Below, piece after piece: positions 41,445-49,794 of a stretch of DNA of 64,000 nucleotides; within the stretch, counting starts at the first letter, position 1, and every line of letters begins with the position of its first letter. The notes under the pieces are model-generated. The model searched no databases. It was given only the letters and a program-made list of their open reading frames with translations, and was not told the origin of the DNA. Origin of the DNA: Clostridiales bacterium. GTDB lineage: Bacteria; Bacillota; Clostridia; Christensenellales; Aristaeellaceae. The stretch spans positions 1-64,000 of the forward strand of contig SVGL01000011.1 of NCBI GenBank assembly GCA_015056325.1, written 5' to 3'. A program made the position numbers and the translations under genes.

Positions 41445-42845
41445 TTAATACTCGAATTCCTTGGCGTTCTTGATGAAGGCGCAGTAGCACTTGTACTCCT
41501 GCCACAGGTCGACCTTGGAGATGGCCTCCCAGGGCGCGTGCATGGAGAGCACCGGCACGCCGCAGTCGATGACGTTCATGCCGTACTTGGCGCAGATGTA
41601 GGCGATGGTGCCGCCGCCGCCCACGTCCACCTTGCCCAGCTCAGCGGTCTGCCAGGCGACCTCGGCGTCGTCGCAGATCTTACGCACCTGGGCGACAAAC
41701 TCAGCGTTGCAATCGTTGGAGCCGGACTTGCCGCGGCTGCCGGTGAACTTATTGAAGGTCACGCCGTTGCCCACGATGGAGGCATTGTTCTTCTCAAACA
41801 CGCCCGCGAAGTTGGGATCATAGCCCGCAGAAACGTCGGAGGACAGCATGCGGCTGTTCTTCAGGCAGCGGCGCAGGTACAGAGAATTGCCGCAGCCCTT
41901 CAGGTTGGCGACCAGTTCAGCCATGATGTTCTCGAAGTACATGGAGCCCATGCCGGTGGCGCCCACGGAGCCGATCTCTTCCTTATCGGTCAGCACGGCG
42001 CACAGGGTGTAGGCAGGGGTGCCCTCGAAGTCCATAACAGCGGCCATAGAGGGGTACGCGCACACGCGGTCATCGTGGCCATAGCCAGCGATCAGCGCAC
42101 GGTCGAAGCCCACGTCGCGGCACTTGCCGGCGGGGACGGCCTCCAGCTCGGCGGAGATGAAGTCCTCTTCCTCGATGCCGTACTTATCCTTGAGGATGGC
42201 CAGCACCTGGGCCTTGACAGGATCCTTCTCGGCATCCGCCAGAGGAGCGGAGCCAATGATGATGTCCAGCGCGTCGCCCTCGATGACCTTGCCCGCGGGC
42301 TTGCCCATCTGGTCAGCGGCCAGGTGGATCAGCAGGTCGGAGATGTAGAAGACGGGATCATTCTCATCCTCGCCGATGGCGATGGTGACCTTGGTGCCGT
42401 CCTTCTTGCAGACCACGCCGTGCAGCGCCAGAGGGGACGCGACCCACTGGTACTTCTTGATGCCGCCGTAGTAGTGGGTATCCAGGTATGCAAAGCCGCC
42501 GTTTTCAAACAGGGGGTTCTGCTTGACGTCGATGCGGGGGCTGTCGATGTGGGCGCCCAGGATGTTCATGCCGGCGGTGATGTCGTTCTCACCGATGACC
42601 CAGGCCATGAAGCACTTGTTCATCCAGTTGCAGTAGACGCGGTCGCCAGCCTTGAGCTGCTTGCCCTCCTTGAGGACGTCGTCCAGGTTGACAAAACCGG
42701 CTTCCTTGGCCTGGCGGACGGACTCGGTCACGCACTCGCGCTCGGTCTTGCCAGCATCCAGGTAGGCCTTATACTTCTCCGCGAAGGCTTCCAGCTTGGC
42801 CATTTCGCCATCCTGCAGGGCCTTCCATGCATTCTTGCGGTACAT
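41445..42845 (-). CDS. M18 family aminopeptidase
   Basis: The 466-residue zinc aminopeptidase has metal and catalytic blocks GAHIDSPRID, DGTKVTIAIGEDENDPVF, TDKEEIGSVGATGMGS (Glu pair), SSDVSAGYDPNF, and VLSMHAPWEAISK with the final His. M18 enzymes form dodecamers and remove acidic or neutral N-terminal residues in the cytoplasm. The frame stays open far upstream, but ATG 42845 has AAAGGAG before it and a sigma-A promoter further up. Confidence 0.93.
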   Translation of the reverse strand: MYRKNAWKALQDGEMAKLEAFAEKYKAYLDAGKTERECVTESVRQAKEAGFVNLDDVLKEGKQLKAGDRVYCNWMNKCFMAWVIGENDITAGMNILGAHIDSPRIDVKQNPLFENGGFAYLDTHYYGGIKKYQWVASPLALHGVVCKKDGTKVTIAIGEDENDPVFYISDLLIHLAADQMGKPAGKVIEGDALDIIIGSAPLADAEKDPVKAQVLAILKDKYGIEEEDFISAELEAVPAGKCRDVGFDRALIAGYGHDDRVCAYPSMAAVMDFEGTPAYTLCAVLTDKEEIGSVGATGMGSMYFENIMAELVANLKGCGNSLYLRRCLKNSRMLSSDVSAGYDPNFAGVFEKNNASIVGNGVTFNKFTGSRGKSGSNDCNAEFVAQVRKICDDAEVAWQTAELGKVDVGGGGTIAYICAKYGMNVIDCGVPVLSMHAPWEAISKVDLWQEYKCYCAFIKNAKEFEY

Positions 42846-42894
42846 ATCAGCAATCTCCTTTGTTCGTGTTTTCTCGGCAAAAGCCTGTTTCGCT

Positions 42895-42923
42895 ATTATA
42901 CTTCTATTCTTTGAAAAAGGCAA
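42895..42923 (-). promoter_or_regulatory. Sigma-A promoter for the M18 aminopeptidase
   Basis: Minus-strand TTGCCT (42918-42923) and TATAAT (42895-42900) have a 17-nt spacer. Confidence 0.8.
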
Positions 42924-42967
42924 GCAAAGTGCAAAGAGAGTACAAAGCACTTTTTTCACATTATATG

Positions 42968-42995
42968 TTTCACTTTCGCGCTTTGGGTTTATAAT
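42968..42995 (+). promoter_or_regulatory. Promoter for the ferredoxin-like gene
   Basis: TTTCAC (42968-42973) and TATAAT (42990-42995) have a 16-nt spacer, 54 nt before the start codon. Confidence 0.65.
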
Positions 42996-43049
42996 ATATT
43001 GTGTACTTTCGACGAAATATGCCGTTTTTCTGTTGAATGGAGGGTTCAT

Positions 43050-43736
43050 ATGCTCCGCAGAATCATCAAAATTGACGAGGAAAAATGCAGCGGCTGCGGC
43101 CTGTGTGCAGCGGCCTGTCACGAGGGCGCCATCGGCATGGTGGAAGGCAAAGCCAAGCTCCTGCGGGAGGACTACTGCGACGGCCTGGGCGATTGTCTGC
43201 CCGCCTGCCCGGAAAACGCCATCTCCTTTGAAATGCGGGAGGCTCCCGCCTACAACGAGGCGGCGGTCCTCGCTGCAAAGAAGGCCAAGGAAGCTCCCCT
43301 GCCCTGCAGCTGCCCCGGCTCTGTCAGCCAGACCATCCGGGCAGACGAGTCTTTCTCTGCCCCATCCGTTCCCAGCTGCCTGGGCAACTTCCCCGTACAG
43401 ATTCAGCTCGCGCCGGTGAGCAGCCCCTGGTTCGATCAGGCAGATGTCCTCATCGCCGCTGACTGTACCGCCTATGCCTATGGCAATTTCCATCAGGATT
43501 TCATCCGCGGCCGCGTGACCCTCATCGGCTGTCCCAAGCTGGACAACACGCAGTACGCCACCAAGCTGGCTGCCATCTTCAGCAGCAATGACGTACGCAG
43601 CGTCACCCTCACCCGGATGACCGTCCCCTGCTGCGGCGGCTTGGCCTACGCCGTTAAAACCGCCATCGAGATGAGCGGTAAGGATATCCCCCTTCGCATC
43701 GTGACCGTCACGCCCGACGGCAAGCTCCTCCCCTGA
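43050..43736 (+). CDS. 4Fe-4S ferredoxin-type iron-sulfur protein
   Basis: The 228-residue protein has two N-terminal 4Fe-4S motifs: C-x2-C-x2-C-x3-C (in CSGCGLCAAAC) and a variant second motif CDGLGDCLPACP, in which the first spacing is widened. The remaining about 150 residues contain more Cys (PCSCPGS, IAADCTAYAYG, LIGCPKLDN, TVPCCGGLAYAV), a pattern of ferredoxin-domain proteins in anaerobes that may bind further clusters. The electron partner is unknown. SD GGAGGG precedes the start. Confidence 0.85.
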   Translation: MLRRIIKIDEEKCSGCGLCAAACHEGAIGMVEGKAKLLREDYCDGLGDCLPACPENAISFEMREAPAYNEAAVLAAKKAKEAPLPCSCPGSVSQTIRADESFSAPSVPSCLGNFPVQIQLAPVSSPWFDQADVLIAADCTAYAYGNFHQDFIRGRVTLIGCPKLDNTQYATKLAAIFSSNDVRSVTLTRMTVPCCGGLAYAVKTAIEMSGKDIPLRIVTVTPDGKLLP

Positions 43737-43741
43737 CGCAC

Positions 43742-43782
43742 ACAAATGCCCGGAGACCGCACTGGCCTCCGGGCACATTTTT
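43742..43782. terminator. Bidirectional rho-independent terminator
   Basis: TGCCCGGAG / CTCCGGGCA stem (43747-43775) between convergent genes, with T-rich ends in both directions. Confidence 0.8.
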
Positions 43783-45190
43783 ACTTGGTGGGGAAAGAGA
43801 AGTACTTGCGGGCGTTGTTGGCAGAGATGCCAGAGACGATCTCACCGAGGATATCGTAATCCTGGGGGAAGCGGCCGTCCTCGACCCATTCGCCGATCAG
43901 GCGGCACAGGATGCGGCGGAAGTACTCATGGCGGGGGTAGCTCAGGAAGGAGCGGCTGTCGGTCAGCATGCCCACAAAGCCAGCCAGGTAGCCCAGGGAA
44001 GCCAGGCTCTTGAGCTGATTGGTCATGCCCTCGAAATGATCGTTGAACCACCAGGCGGAGCCGTGCTGCATCTTGCTGACGGCCTCTGACCCCTGGAAGC
44101 AGCCGCACAGGGTGTCAATGGCAGCGTCATCCACGGGATTCAGGCTGTACAGGATGGTGCGGGGCAGGCCGCACTTTTCTTCCACAGCACCCAGGTAGGC
44201 AGCCATCTCGTCCACAGGGGCGAAGTTGTTGATGGTGTCGTAGCCGGTATCGGGGCCGAGCTTGCGGTACTGGGCGGGATTGTTGTCGCGGCGGCAGCCG
44301 TAGTGCAGCTGCAGCGTCCAGTCCAGCTTCTTGTACTCCTCGCCGAAGAAGACCAGGCAGGCGGTCTTGTACTGGGCGACTTCCTTCGCGGTGACGTCCT
44401 GGCCGGCAGCCTTCTTCTGGAAGATGGCCTCGACCGCCTCGTCGGAGGCGGGATCGTACACCACATAGTTCAGGCCGTGGTCGGACAGGCGGCAGTTGTT
44501 CTCATGGAAGAAGGCCATACGCTTGCGGAGGGCTTCCTTCACATCGGCGAAGGACTTGATCTCCATCTCGGCCGCGGCAGCCAGCTTGGCGATGTAGTCC
44601 ATGAAATCGGGCTTCTCGATGTTGACGGCCTTGTCAGGACGCCAGGCGGGCAGCACGTTCGTCTTGAGGGTCTCGTCGGCCAGCATCAGCTTGTGCCACT
44701 TCAGATCGTCGATGGGATCGTCGGTGGTGCAGATGGTCTCGACATTGCTCATGGCGATCAGGCCGCGGGCGCTGTAGCCAGCCTCGTGCAGCTTCTCGTT
44801 GCACAGGTTCCACACCTCGTCAGCGGTCTTGGAGGACAGAACGCCGTTGTAGCCGAAGAAGCGCTGCAATTCCAGATGGGTCCAGTGATACAGGGGGTTG
44901 CCGATGCCCTTGCCCACGACCTCGGCCCACTTGCAGAACTTCTCGTAATCGGAGGCCTTGCCGGTGATGTAGTGCTCTTCCACGCCGGCGCAGCGCATCA
45001 GGCGCCACTTGTAGTGATCGCCGCCCAGCCATACCTGGGTGATGTTGTCATAGCGCACATCGGTGTAGATCTGCTCGGGGCTGAGGTGACAGTGATAGTC
45101 AATGATGGGGCACTTGGCCGCGTAGTCATGGTAGAGCACGCGGGCAGTCTCGGTGGAAAGCAGGAAATCCTTGTCCATGAAAGCCTTCAT
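43781..45190 (-). CDS. uxaC: Glucuronate/galacturonate isomerase
   Basis: The 469-residue amidohydrolase-fold enzyme has the metal motif IIDYHCHLSPEQIY near residue 30, then THLELQRFFGYNGVLS and, at the C-terminus, GMLTDSRSFLSYPRHEYFRRILC, all typical of UxaC. It converts D-galacturonate to tagaturonate (and glucuronate to fructuronate) in the cytoplasm. ATG 45190 follows AAGGAGAG. It is cotranscribed behind the LacI-family regulator (51-nt gap) and serves the pectin island. Confidence 0.95.
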   Translation of the reverse strand: MKAFMDKDFLLSTETARVLYHDYAAKCPIIDYHCHLSPEQIYTDVRYDNITQVWLGGDHYKWRLMRCAGVEEHYITGKASDYEKFCKWAEVVGKGIGNPLYHWTHLELQRFFGYNGVLSSKTADEVWNLCNEKLHEAGYSARGLIAMSNVETICTTDDPIDDLKWHKLMLADETLKTNVLPAWRPDKAVNIEKPDFMDYIAKLAAAAEMEIKSFADVKEALRKRMAFFHENNCRLSDHGLNYVVYDPASDEAVEAIFQKKAAGQDVTAKEVAQYKTACLVFFGEEYKKLDWTLQLHYGCRRDNNPAQYRKLGPDTGYDTINNFAPVDEMAAYLGAVEEKCGLPRTILYSLNPVDDAAIDTLCGCFQGSEAVSKMQHGSAWWFNDHFEGMTNQLKSLASLGYLAGFVGMLTDSRSFLSYPRHEYFRRILCRLIGEWVEDGRFPQDYDILGEIVSGISANNARKYFSFPTK

Positions 45191-45240
45191 TGTCGTTCTC
45201 TCCTTGCATGATATTTTGATTCCTGGGGGAATTGGTTGCG

Positions 45241-46248
45241 TCACTTGGTGGAGCTTCTGCGGATCAGCTCGCCCGTGAATACGGTCTTCTGGGGCATCTC
45301 CTTGCCTTCCAGGGCGCCCATGATCGTGGTGACGATATGCTCGCAGATGGCGGGGAGCTTGTTGTCCACACTGGTCAGCTCAGGTTCGGTGGCCAGGCAG
45401 ATGTTGCCGTTGTCGTAGCCGATGACAGAGATGTCCTCGGGCACACGTTTGCCGGCCGTGCGGGCGTACTTGAGCGCCGCCACCGCCAGGGAATCCCCCG
45501 AGGTGAGCACAGCGTCAAACTGGAGGCCATCTTCATCCAGCTGCAGCAGCAGATCCCGCACGCGCTGGTAGTTGTTCTTGTCATGCTCAACGTGGACCAG
45601 CAGCCGCTCATCCACCGGGATGCCCCTCTGCTGATGCGCCAGCCGGTAGCCCGCAATCTTCTTGCGGCCGGCATAGTTGGCCGAGGTGTAGAGGAACAGC
45701 ACCCGCTTGCAGCCGCTGTCCATCAGGAAGGTGGTGGCCTCCGTCACCGCGCGCTGATCGTCACAGAGCACGCCGTAGACGTTATCGCAGGGCAAGGAGC
45801 CATTGAGCAGCACCACCGGAGCAGTCTTGGCAGCGTCGCGGATGTAATCGTTGTCCGCAGGGTTATCCTCGATGAAGGAGGAACCCATGAGCACAATACC
45901 GTCCACATGGCGGGAGCGGAGCAATTCGACCCCCTGCTGGCGGGCACCGAGCGACCGGTCCGTACAGGACAGCAGACAGTCATACCCCTGCTGACGGAAG
46001 GAACGCTCCAGCACCGTCAGCGCGTGGGCCAGATAAGGATCGGAGGCGTCAGGGCACAGAAGGCCGATGGTCTTCATCGTGTTCAGACCCAGACCGCGGG
46101 CAAAGGCATTGGGCACATAACCCGTGCCTTCAATGACAGCCATCACCTTCTTGCGGGTATTCTCCGACACATGGGGGCTGTTGTTCAGCACGCGGGAAAC
46201 CGTCGCAATCGACACGCCTGCACGCCTGGAAATGTCGTAGATATTCAC
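45241..46248 (-). CDS. LacI-family transcriptional regulator of the hexuronate genes
   Basis: The 335-residue repressor has the LacI helix-turn-helix VNIYDISRRAGVSIATVSRVLNNSPHVSENTRKKV and hinge YVPNAFARGL, then a periplasmic-binding-protein fold (GLLCPDASDPYLAHALTVLE, LTSGDSLAVAALKYARTAG, ISVIGYDNGNICLATEPELTSV). The start is GTG 46248 because AAAGGAGG lies 8-9 nt upstream. Position between uxaC and uxaB and an operator at 46450 suggest it senses a hexuronate or derived intermediate. Confidence 0.92.
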   Translation of the reverse strand: MNIYDISRRAGVSIATVSRVLNNSPHVSENTRKKVMAVIEGTGYVPNAFARGLGLNTMKTIGLLCPDASDPYLAHALTVLERSFRQQGYDCLLSCTDRSLGARQQGVELLRSRHVDGIVLMGSSFIEDNPADNDYIRDAAKTAPVVLLNGSLPCDNVYGVLCDDQRAVTEATTFLMDSGCKRVLFLYTSANYAGRKKIAGYRLAHQQRGIPVDERLLVHVEHDKNNYQRVRDLLLQLDEDGLQFDAVLTSGDSLAVAALKYARTAGKRVPEDISVIGYDNGNICLATEPELTSVDNKLPAICEHIVTTIMGALEGKEMPQKTVFTGELIRRSSTK

Positions 46249-46271
46249 CGCCGCATCCTCCTTTCCGTTTT

Positions 46272-46285
46272 TGTAAATAGTTTCA
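46272..46285 (-). promoter_or_regulatory. Possible LacI-family operator before the regulator gene
   Basis: TGTAAATAGTTTCA partly matches the TGTAANCGNTTACA type seen upstream of uxaB. It lies between the regulator's promoter and start, consistent with self-repression. Confidence 0.4.
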
Positions 46286-46302
46286 GAAATTAGACCGAAA
46301 AT

Positions 46303-46331
46303 ATTATACACGTTCCCCGAAAAAAAAGCAA
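46303..46331 (-). promoter_or_regulatory. Sigma-A promoter for the LacI-family regulator and uxaC
   Basis: Minus-strand TTGCTT (46326-46331) and TATAAT (46303-46308) have a 17-nt spacer. Confidence 0.8.
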
Positions 46332-46340
46332 GGGATTTTT

Positions 46341-46367
46341 CTTACATGCTTACATTCTTTCTTACAT
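46341..46367. repeat. Three CTTACAT direct repeats
   Basis: CTTACAT occurs at 46341, 46349 and 46361 between the two divergent promoters. It may be a binding site for a second regulator; no known motif is recognised. Confidence 0.5.
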
Positions 46368-46406
46368 GAATCGGCAAAAATCCTTGCAGGAAAGCCATTC
46401 AAACCA

Positions 46407-46435
46407 TTGACGCATATCGAAAACGGGAGTATAAT
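46407..46435 (+). promoter_or_regulatory. Sigma-A promoter for uxaB
   Basis: TTGACG (46407-46412) and TATAAT (46430-46435) have a 17-nt spacer. A LacI-type operator lies just downstream. Confidence 0.85.
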
Positions 46436-46449
46436 GAAAATGGTGTGGA

Positions 46450-46463
46450 TGTAATCGTTTACA
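46450..46463 (+). promoter_or_regulatory. LacI-family operator upstream of uxaB
   Basis: TGTAATCGTTTACA is a near-perfect palindrome with central CG, the standard LacI/GalR operator form (it also fits the CcpA cre consensus). It begins about 14 nt after the -10 hexamer, a blocking position. Confidence 0.75.
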
Positions 46464-46523
46464 AACGCATCTTCCCATTCTGAATCCGAATCTACTGATA
46501 CATCATCATGGAGGGATACACCG

Positions 46524-47990
46524 ATGGATCGACTGACCGCTGCCATGGCTCCCGCTGAGAAGCGCCCGGTGAAGGTGCTGCAGTTCGGCGAGGGCAACTT
46601 CCTGCGCGCCTTCGTGGACTACTTCATCGACATCGCCAACGAGAAGACCGACTTCAACGGCTCCGTCGTGCTGGTCAAGCCCATCACCTTCGGCAGCCTG
46701 GACATGTTCCATGAGCAGGACTGCCGCTACACCGTGATGCTGCGCGGCCTGGTGGACGGTGAGGCCATCGAAACGTCCCGCCTGATCACCTCCGTCTCCG
46801 ACGCCGTGGACGCTTATGGCGAGTACGACAAGTACGCCGAGTTCGCCAAGTGCGAGACGCTGCGTTTCGTCGTTTCCAACACCACCGAGGCCGGCATCGT
46901 CCTCAAGGAGGACGACGACTTCAATGCCTGCCCGCCGGTGTCCTTCCCCGCCAAGCTGTGCAAGTTCCTCTACGAGCGCGCTGTGCACTTCGATTACGCG
47001 GAGGACAAGGGCCTGGTCATGCTGCCCGTGGAGCTGATCGACGACAACGGCATCATGCTCAAGAAGTGCGTGAAAAGCCTCGCTCAGATCTGGAACCTGG
47101 GCGAGAAGTTCGTCAACTGGCTGGACACCGCCTGCGTGTTCACCTCCACTCTTGTGGACCGCATCGTCACCGGCTACCCCCGCGACGAAGTGCAGGGCAT
47201 CTGGGAGAAGCTGGGCTACGAGGATCGCACCCTGGTGACCGCCGAACCCTTCGGCCTGTGGGTCATCGAGTCCGACAAGGACATTTCCAGCGAGCTGCCC
47301 CTGCCTGCATGTGGCCTGCCGGTCATCTACACCGACAACCAGAAGCCCTACAAGCAGCGCAAGGTGCGCATCCTCAACGGCGCGCACACCTCCTTCGTGC
47401 CTGCTGCCTTCCAGTGCGGCCACGACATCGTGCTGACCGCCATGAACGACAACCTCATCCTGAACTTCATGCAGAAGACCCTCTACGATGAGGTCATCCC
47501 CACCCTGGCCCTGCCCAAGGACGACCTGATGGCCTTCGCTGAGGCTGTCACCGGCCGCTTCAAGAACCCCTTCATCAAGCACGCCCTGCTGTCCATCTGC
47601 CTGAACAGCGTGTCCAAGTGGCGCGCTCGCTGCATGCCCAGCCTCCTGGGCTATGTGGAAAAGACCGGCGAGCTGCCCGCCCGCCTGACCTTCTCCCTGG
47701 CCAGCCTGATGAGCCTGTACCGCGGCGGCATCCTGGTTGACGGCAAGCTGCAGTGCAAGCGTGGCGAGGAAACCTACACCCTGCAGGACGACGCGGCGGT
47801 GCTGGAATTCTTCGCCAACACCACCGATATGTGCCCCTGCCAGCAGGTGAAGGAATTCCTGTCCAACGAGGAGTTCTTCGGCCCCGACCTATGCAAGGTG
47901 CCCGGCCTGATTGAGAGCGTCACCGAGTCCCTCAAGGCCATCATCGAGAAGGGTATGCGCGCCGTGATGGAAGAGAAGTTCGGCGCTTAA
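46524..47990 (+). CDS. uxaB: Tagaturonate reductase
   Basis: The 488-residue mannitol dehydrogenase-superfamily enzyme starts VKVLQFGEGNFLRAFVDYFIDIANE, a nucleotide site of UxaB/UxuB. ERAVHFDY and VRILNGAHTSFVPAAFQCG (active-site Lys/His region KVRILNGAHT) identify the altronate-forming branch. It reduces tagaturonate to altronate with NADH in the cytoplasm. SD GGAGG is upstream. Its product feeds uxaA 165 nt downstream. Confidence 0.94.
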   Translation: MDRLTAAMAPAEKRPVKVLQFGEGNFLRAFVDYFIDIANEKTDFNGSVVLVKPITFGSLDMFHEQDCRYTVMLRGLVDGEAIETSRLITSVSDAVDAYGEYDKYAEFAKCETLRFVVSNTTEAGIVLKEDDDFNACPPVSFPAKLCKFLYERAVHFDYAEDKGLVMLPVELIDDNGIMLKKCVKSLAQIWNLGEKFVNWLDTACVFTSTLVDRIVTGYPRDEVQGIWEKLGYEDRTLVTAEPFGLWVIESDKDISSELPLPACGLPVIYTDNQKPYKQRKVRILNGAHTSFVPAAFQCGHDIVLTAMNDNLILNFMQKTLYDEVIPTLALPKDDLMAFAEAVTGRFKNPFIKHALLSICLNSVSKWRARCMPSLLGYVEKTGELPARLTFSLASLMSLYRGGILVDGKLQCKRGEETYTLQDDAAVLEFFANTTDMCPCQQVKEFLSNEEFFGPDLCKVPGLIESVTESLKAIIEKGMRAVMEEKFGA

Positions 47991-48014
47991 TTCCACGACA
48001 CCCCCATCGGATCG

Positions 48015-48050
48015 GAGTCTACAGCCCCGGTCCGATTTTACTACTTACCA
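48015..48050 (+). terminator. Terminator-like hairpin between uxaB and uxaA
   Basis: ATCGGATCGG and CCGGTCCGAT can pair with one mismatch region, followed by TTTTA. It may partly separate expression of uxaB from uxaA. Confidence 0.5.
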
Positions 48051-48154
48051 ACCAACACTGGAGGGCCGAAGAGTCCAGGGGCGACTGGAAAGCCCCTGGT
48101 CGCGTTCGCAGACGCGAAATCCTCCCCCGCCGCAAGAGACAAGGAGAAATCATC

Positions 48155-49639
48155 ATGGCTGAGCTGCTTCGCATCATCCCCAAGGACAACGTTGCTGTTG
48201 CCCTGTCCGCCATTGAAAAGGGCGCTGTCCTCACCGTGGACGACATTACCGTCACCGCCCTGTGCGACATCCCCGCCGGTCACAAGATCGCCCTGTGCGA
48301 TATCGCCAAGGGCGAGAACGTCATCAAGTACGGCTTCCCCATCGGCTACGCCAAGGAAGACGTCGCTGCCGGCTCCCACATCCACGTGCACAACCTGCAC
48401 ACCAACCTTTCCGGTGAGCTGGAGTACACCTGGAACCCCACCTGGCCTGCCAACGAGACCGCCGAACCCGCCACATTCATGGGCTACCCCCGCAAGGACG
48501 GCAAGGTCGGCGTGCGCAACGAGCTGTGGATCCTGCCCACCGTGGGCTGCGTGAACGATATCGCCAAGGCCCTTGAGCGTGAGGCCCAGAAGCTCATCGG
48601 CGGCGGCGTGGAAACTGTCTACGCCTTCCCCCACCCCTACGGCTGCAGCCAGATGGGCGATGACCAGGAGAACACCCGCACGATCCTTGCCAACCTGGCA
48701 ACCCACCCCAACGTGGGCGGCGTGCTGGTGCTGGGCCTGGGCTGCGAGAACAGCAGCTGCGCCATCATTGAGGAGCACATGGGCGATTACGACAAGGATC
48801 GCGTGCGCTTCCTGATCTCCCAGCAAGTGGAAGACGAATTCTCCGAAGCCATGAAGCTCCTGACCGAGCTGGCGGACAACATGCGCGATGAAGTGCGCGT
48901 CCCCTGTCCCGCCTCCAAGCTGGTGATCGGGCTGAAGTGCGGCGGCTCCGACGGCTTCTCCGGCATCACCGCGAATCCTGTCATCGGCGGCTTCTCCGAT
49001 CTGCTGGTCGCCCAGGGCGGCACCACCATCCTGACCGAGGTACCCGAGATGTTCGGCGCCGAGACCATCCTGATGGACCGCTGCGAGACCGAGGAGATGT
49101 TCCAGAAGACCGTGAAGCTTATCAACGACTTCAAGCGCTACTTCGAGGAGCACCATCAGACCATCTACGAGAACCCCTCCCCCGGCAACAAGGCGGGCGG
49201 CATTTCCACCCTGGAGGATAAGGCCCTGGGCTGCACCCAGAAGAGCGGCTTTGCCCCCGTCAAGGACGTGCTGGCCTACGGCGAAAAGGTTCACATTCCT
49301 GGCCTGAACCTGCTCTCCGCCCCCGGCAACGACCTGGTGGCCTCCACCGCTCTGGCTGCCTCCGGCGCGCAGATCGTGCTGTTCTCCACCGGCCGCGGCA
49401 CGCCCTTCGCGGCACCCGTGCCCACCATGAAGATCGCCACCAACACCGACCTGGCCACCCGCAAGCACGGCTGGATCGACTTCAACGCCGGCCAGCTGCT
49501 GACCCACGGCAAGTCCCTGCCCGAGCTGTACCAGATGCTGATGGACTACGTTCTGTCCGTTGCCAGCGGCGAGAAGCTCTGCTCCGAGCGCAACGGCTTC
49601 CACGACCTGGCCATCTTCAAGACCGGCGTCACCCTCTAA
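48155..49639 (+). CDS. uxaA: Altronate dehydratase (two-domain)
   Basis: The 494-residue enzyme combines an N-terminal SAF domain (about residues 1-95, AHxIAL-like GHKIALCDIAKGENVIKYGFPIGYA) and the C-terminal UxaA catalytic part (GYPRKDGKVGVRNELWILPTVGCVN, HPYGCSQMGDD, GLGCENSS, LKCGGSDGFSGITANP). It dehydrates altronate to 2-keto-3-deoxygluconate using iron. SD AAGGAG precedes the start. KDG kinase and aldolase are not in this window. Confidence 0.95.
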   Translation: MAELLRIIPKDNVAVALSAIEKGAVLTVDDITVTALCDIPAGHKIALCDIAKGENVIKYGFPIGYAKEDVAAGSHIHVHNLHTNLSGELEYTWNPTWPANETAEPATFMGYPRKDGKVGVRNELWILPTVGCVNDIAKALEREAQKLIGGGVETVYAFPHPYGCSQMGDDQENTRTILANLATHPNVGGVLVLGLGCENSSCAIIEEHMGDYDKDRVRFLISQQVEDEFSEAMKLLTELADNMRDEVRVPCPASKLVIGLKCGGSDGFSGITANPVIGGFSDLLVAQGGTTILTEVPEMFGAETILMDRCETEEMFQKTVKLINDFKRYFEEHHQTIYENPSPGNKAGGISTLEDKALGCTQKSGFAPVKDVLAYGEKVHIPGLNLLSAPGNDLVASTALAASGAQIVLFSTGRGTPFAAPVPTMKIATNTDLATRKHGWIDFNAGQLLTHGKSLPELYQMLMDYVLSVASGEKLCSERNGFHDLAIFKTGVTL

Positions 49640-49740
49640 GGGGGTCTTCGACCCATTTTGGCGCTGCCGCGCGGCGTGGTTCCTTTGAGGGGTCACGATG
49701 GGGTCTTCAACCCATTTTCTGCGCGTCGCGACGCGTTCAA
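49640..49740. repeat. Two short hairpin repeats after uxaA
   Basis: GGGGTCTTCRACCCATTTT occurs twice (about 49641 and 49701), each able to form a small stem-loop followed by ATTTT. They may act as weak tandem terminators or RNA 3' stabilisers. Confidence 0.5.
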
Positions 49741-49749
49741 TGCACATTA

Positions 49750-49788
49750 ATATGGCAGACGGTTCGTATGAGCCGTCTGCCTTTTCGT
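49750..49788. terminator. Rho-independent terminator
   Basis: GGCAGACGG / CCGTCTGCC stem (49754-49781) followed by TTTT. It lies between convergent uxaA and the GH28 gene. Confidence 0.8.
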
Positions 49789-49794
49789 ATGCCG

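Noticed and set aside
41445..43778. An uninterrupted minus-strand frame of 777 codons that would extend the M18 aminopeptidase upstream through the ferredoxin-like gene
   Set aside because: The plus-strand ferredoxin-like gene has clear Cys motifs and its own ribosome site. The aminopeptidase has a good start at 42845 with SD and promoter. The extension is a high-GC shadow frame.
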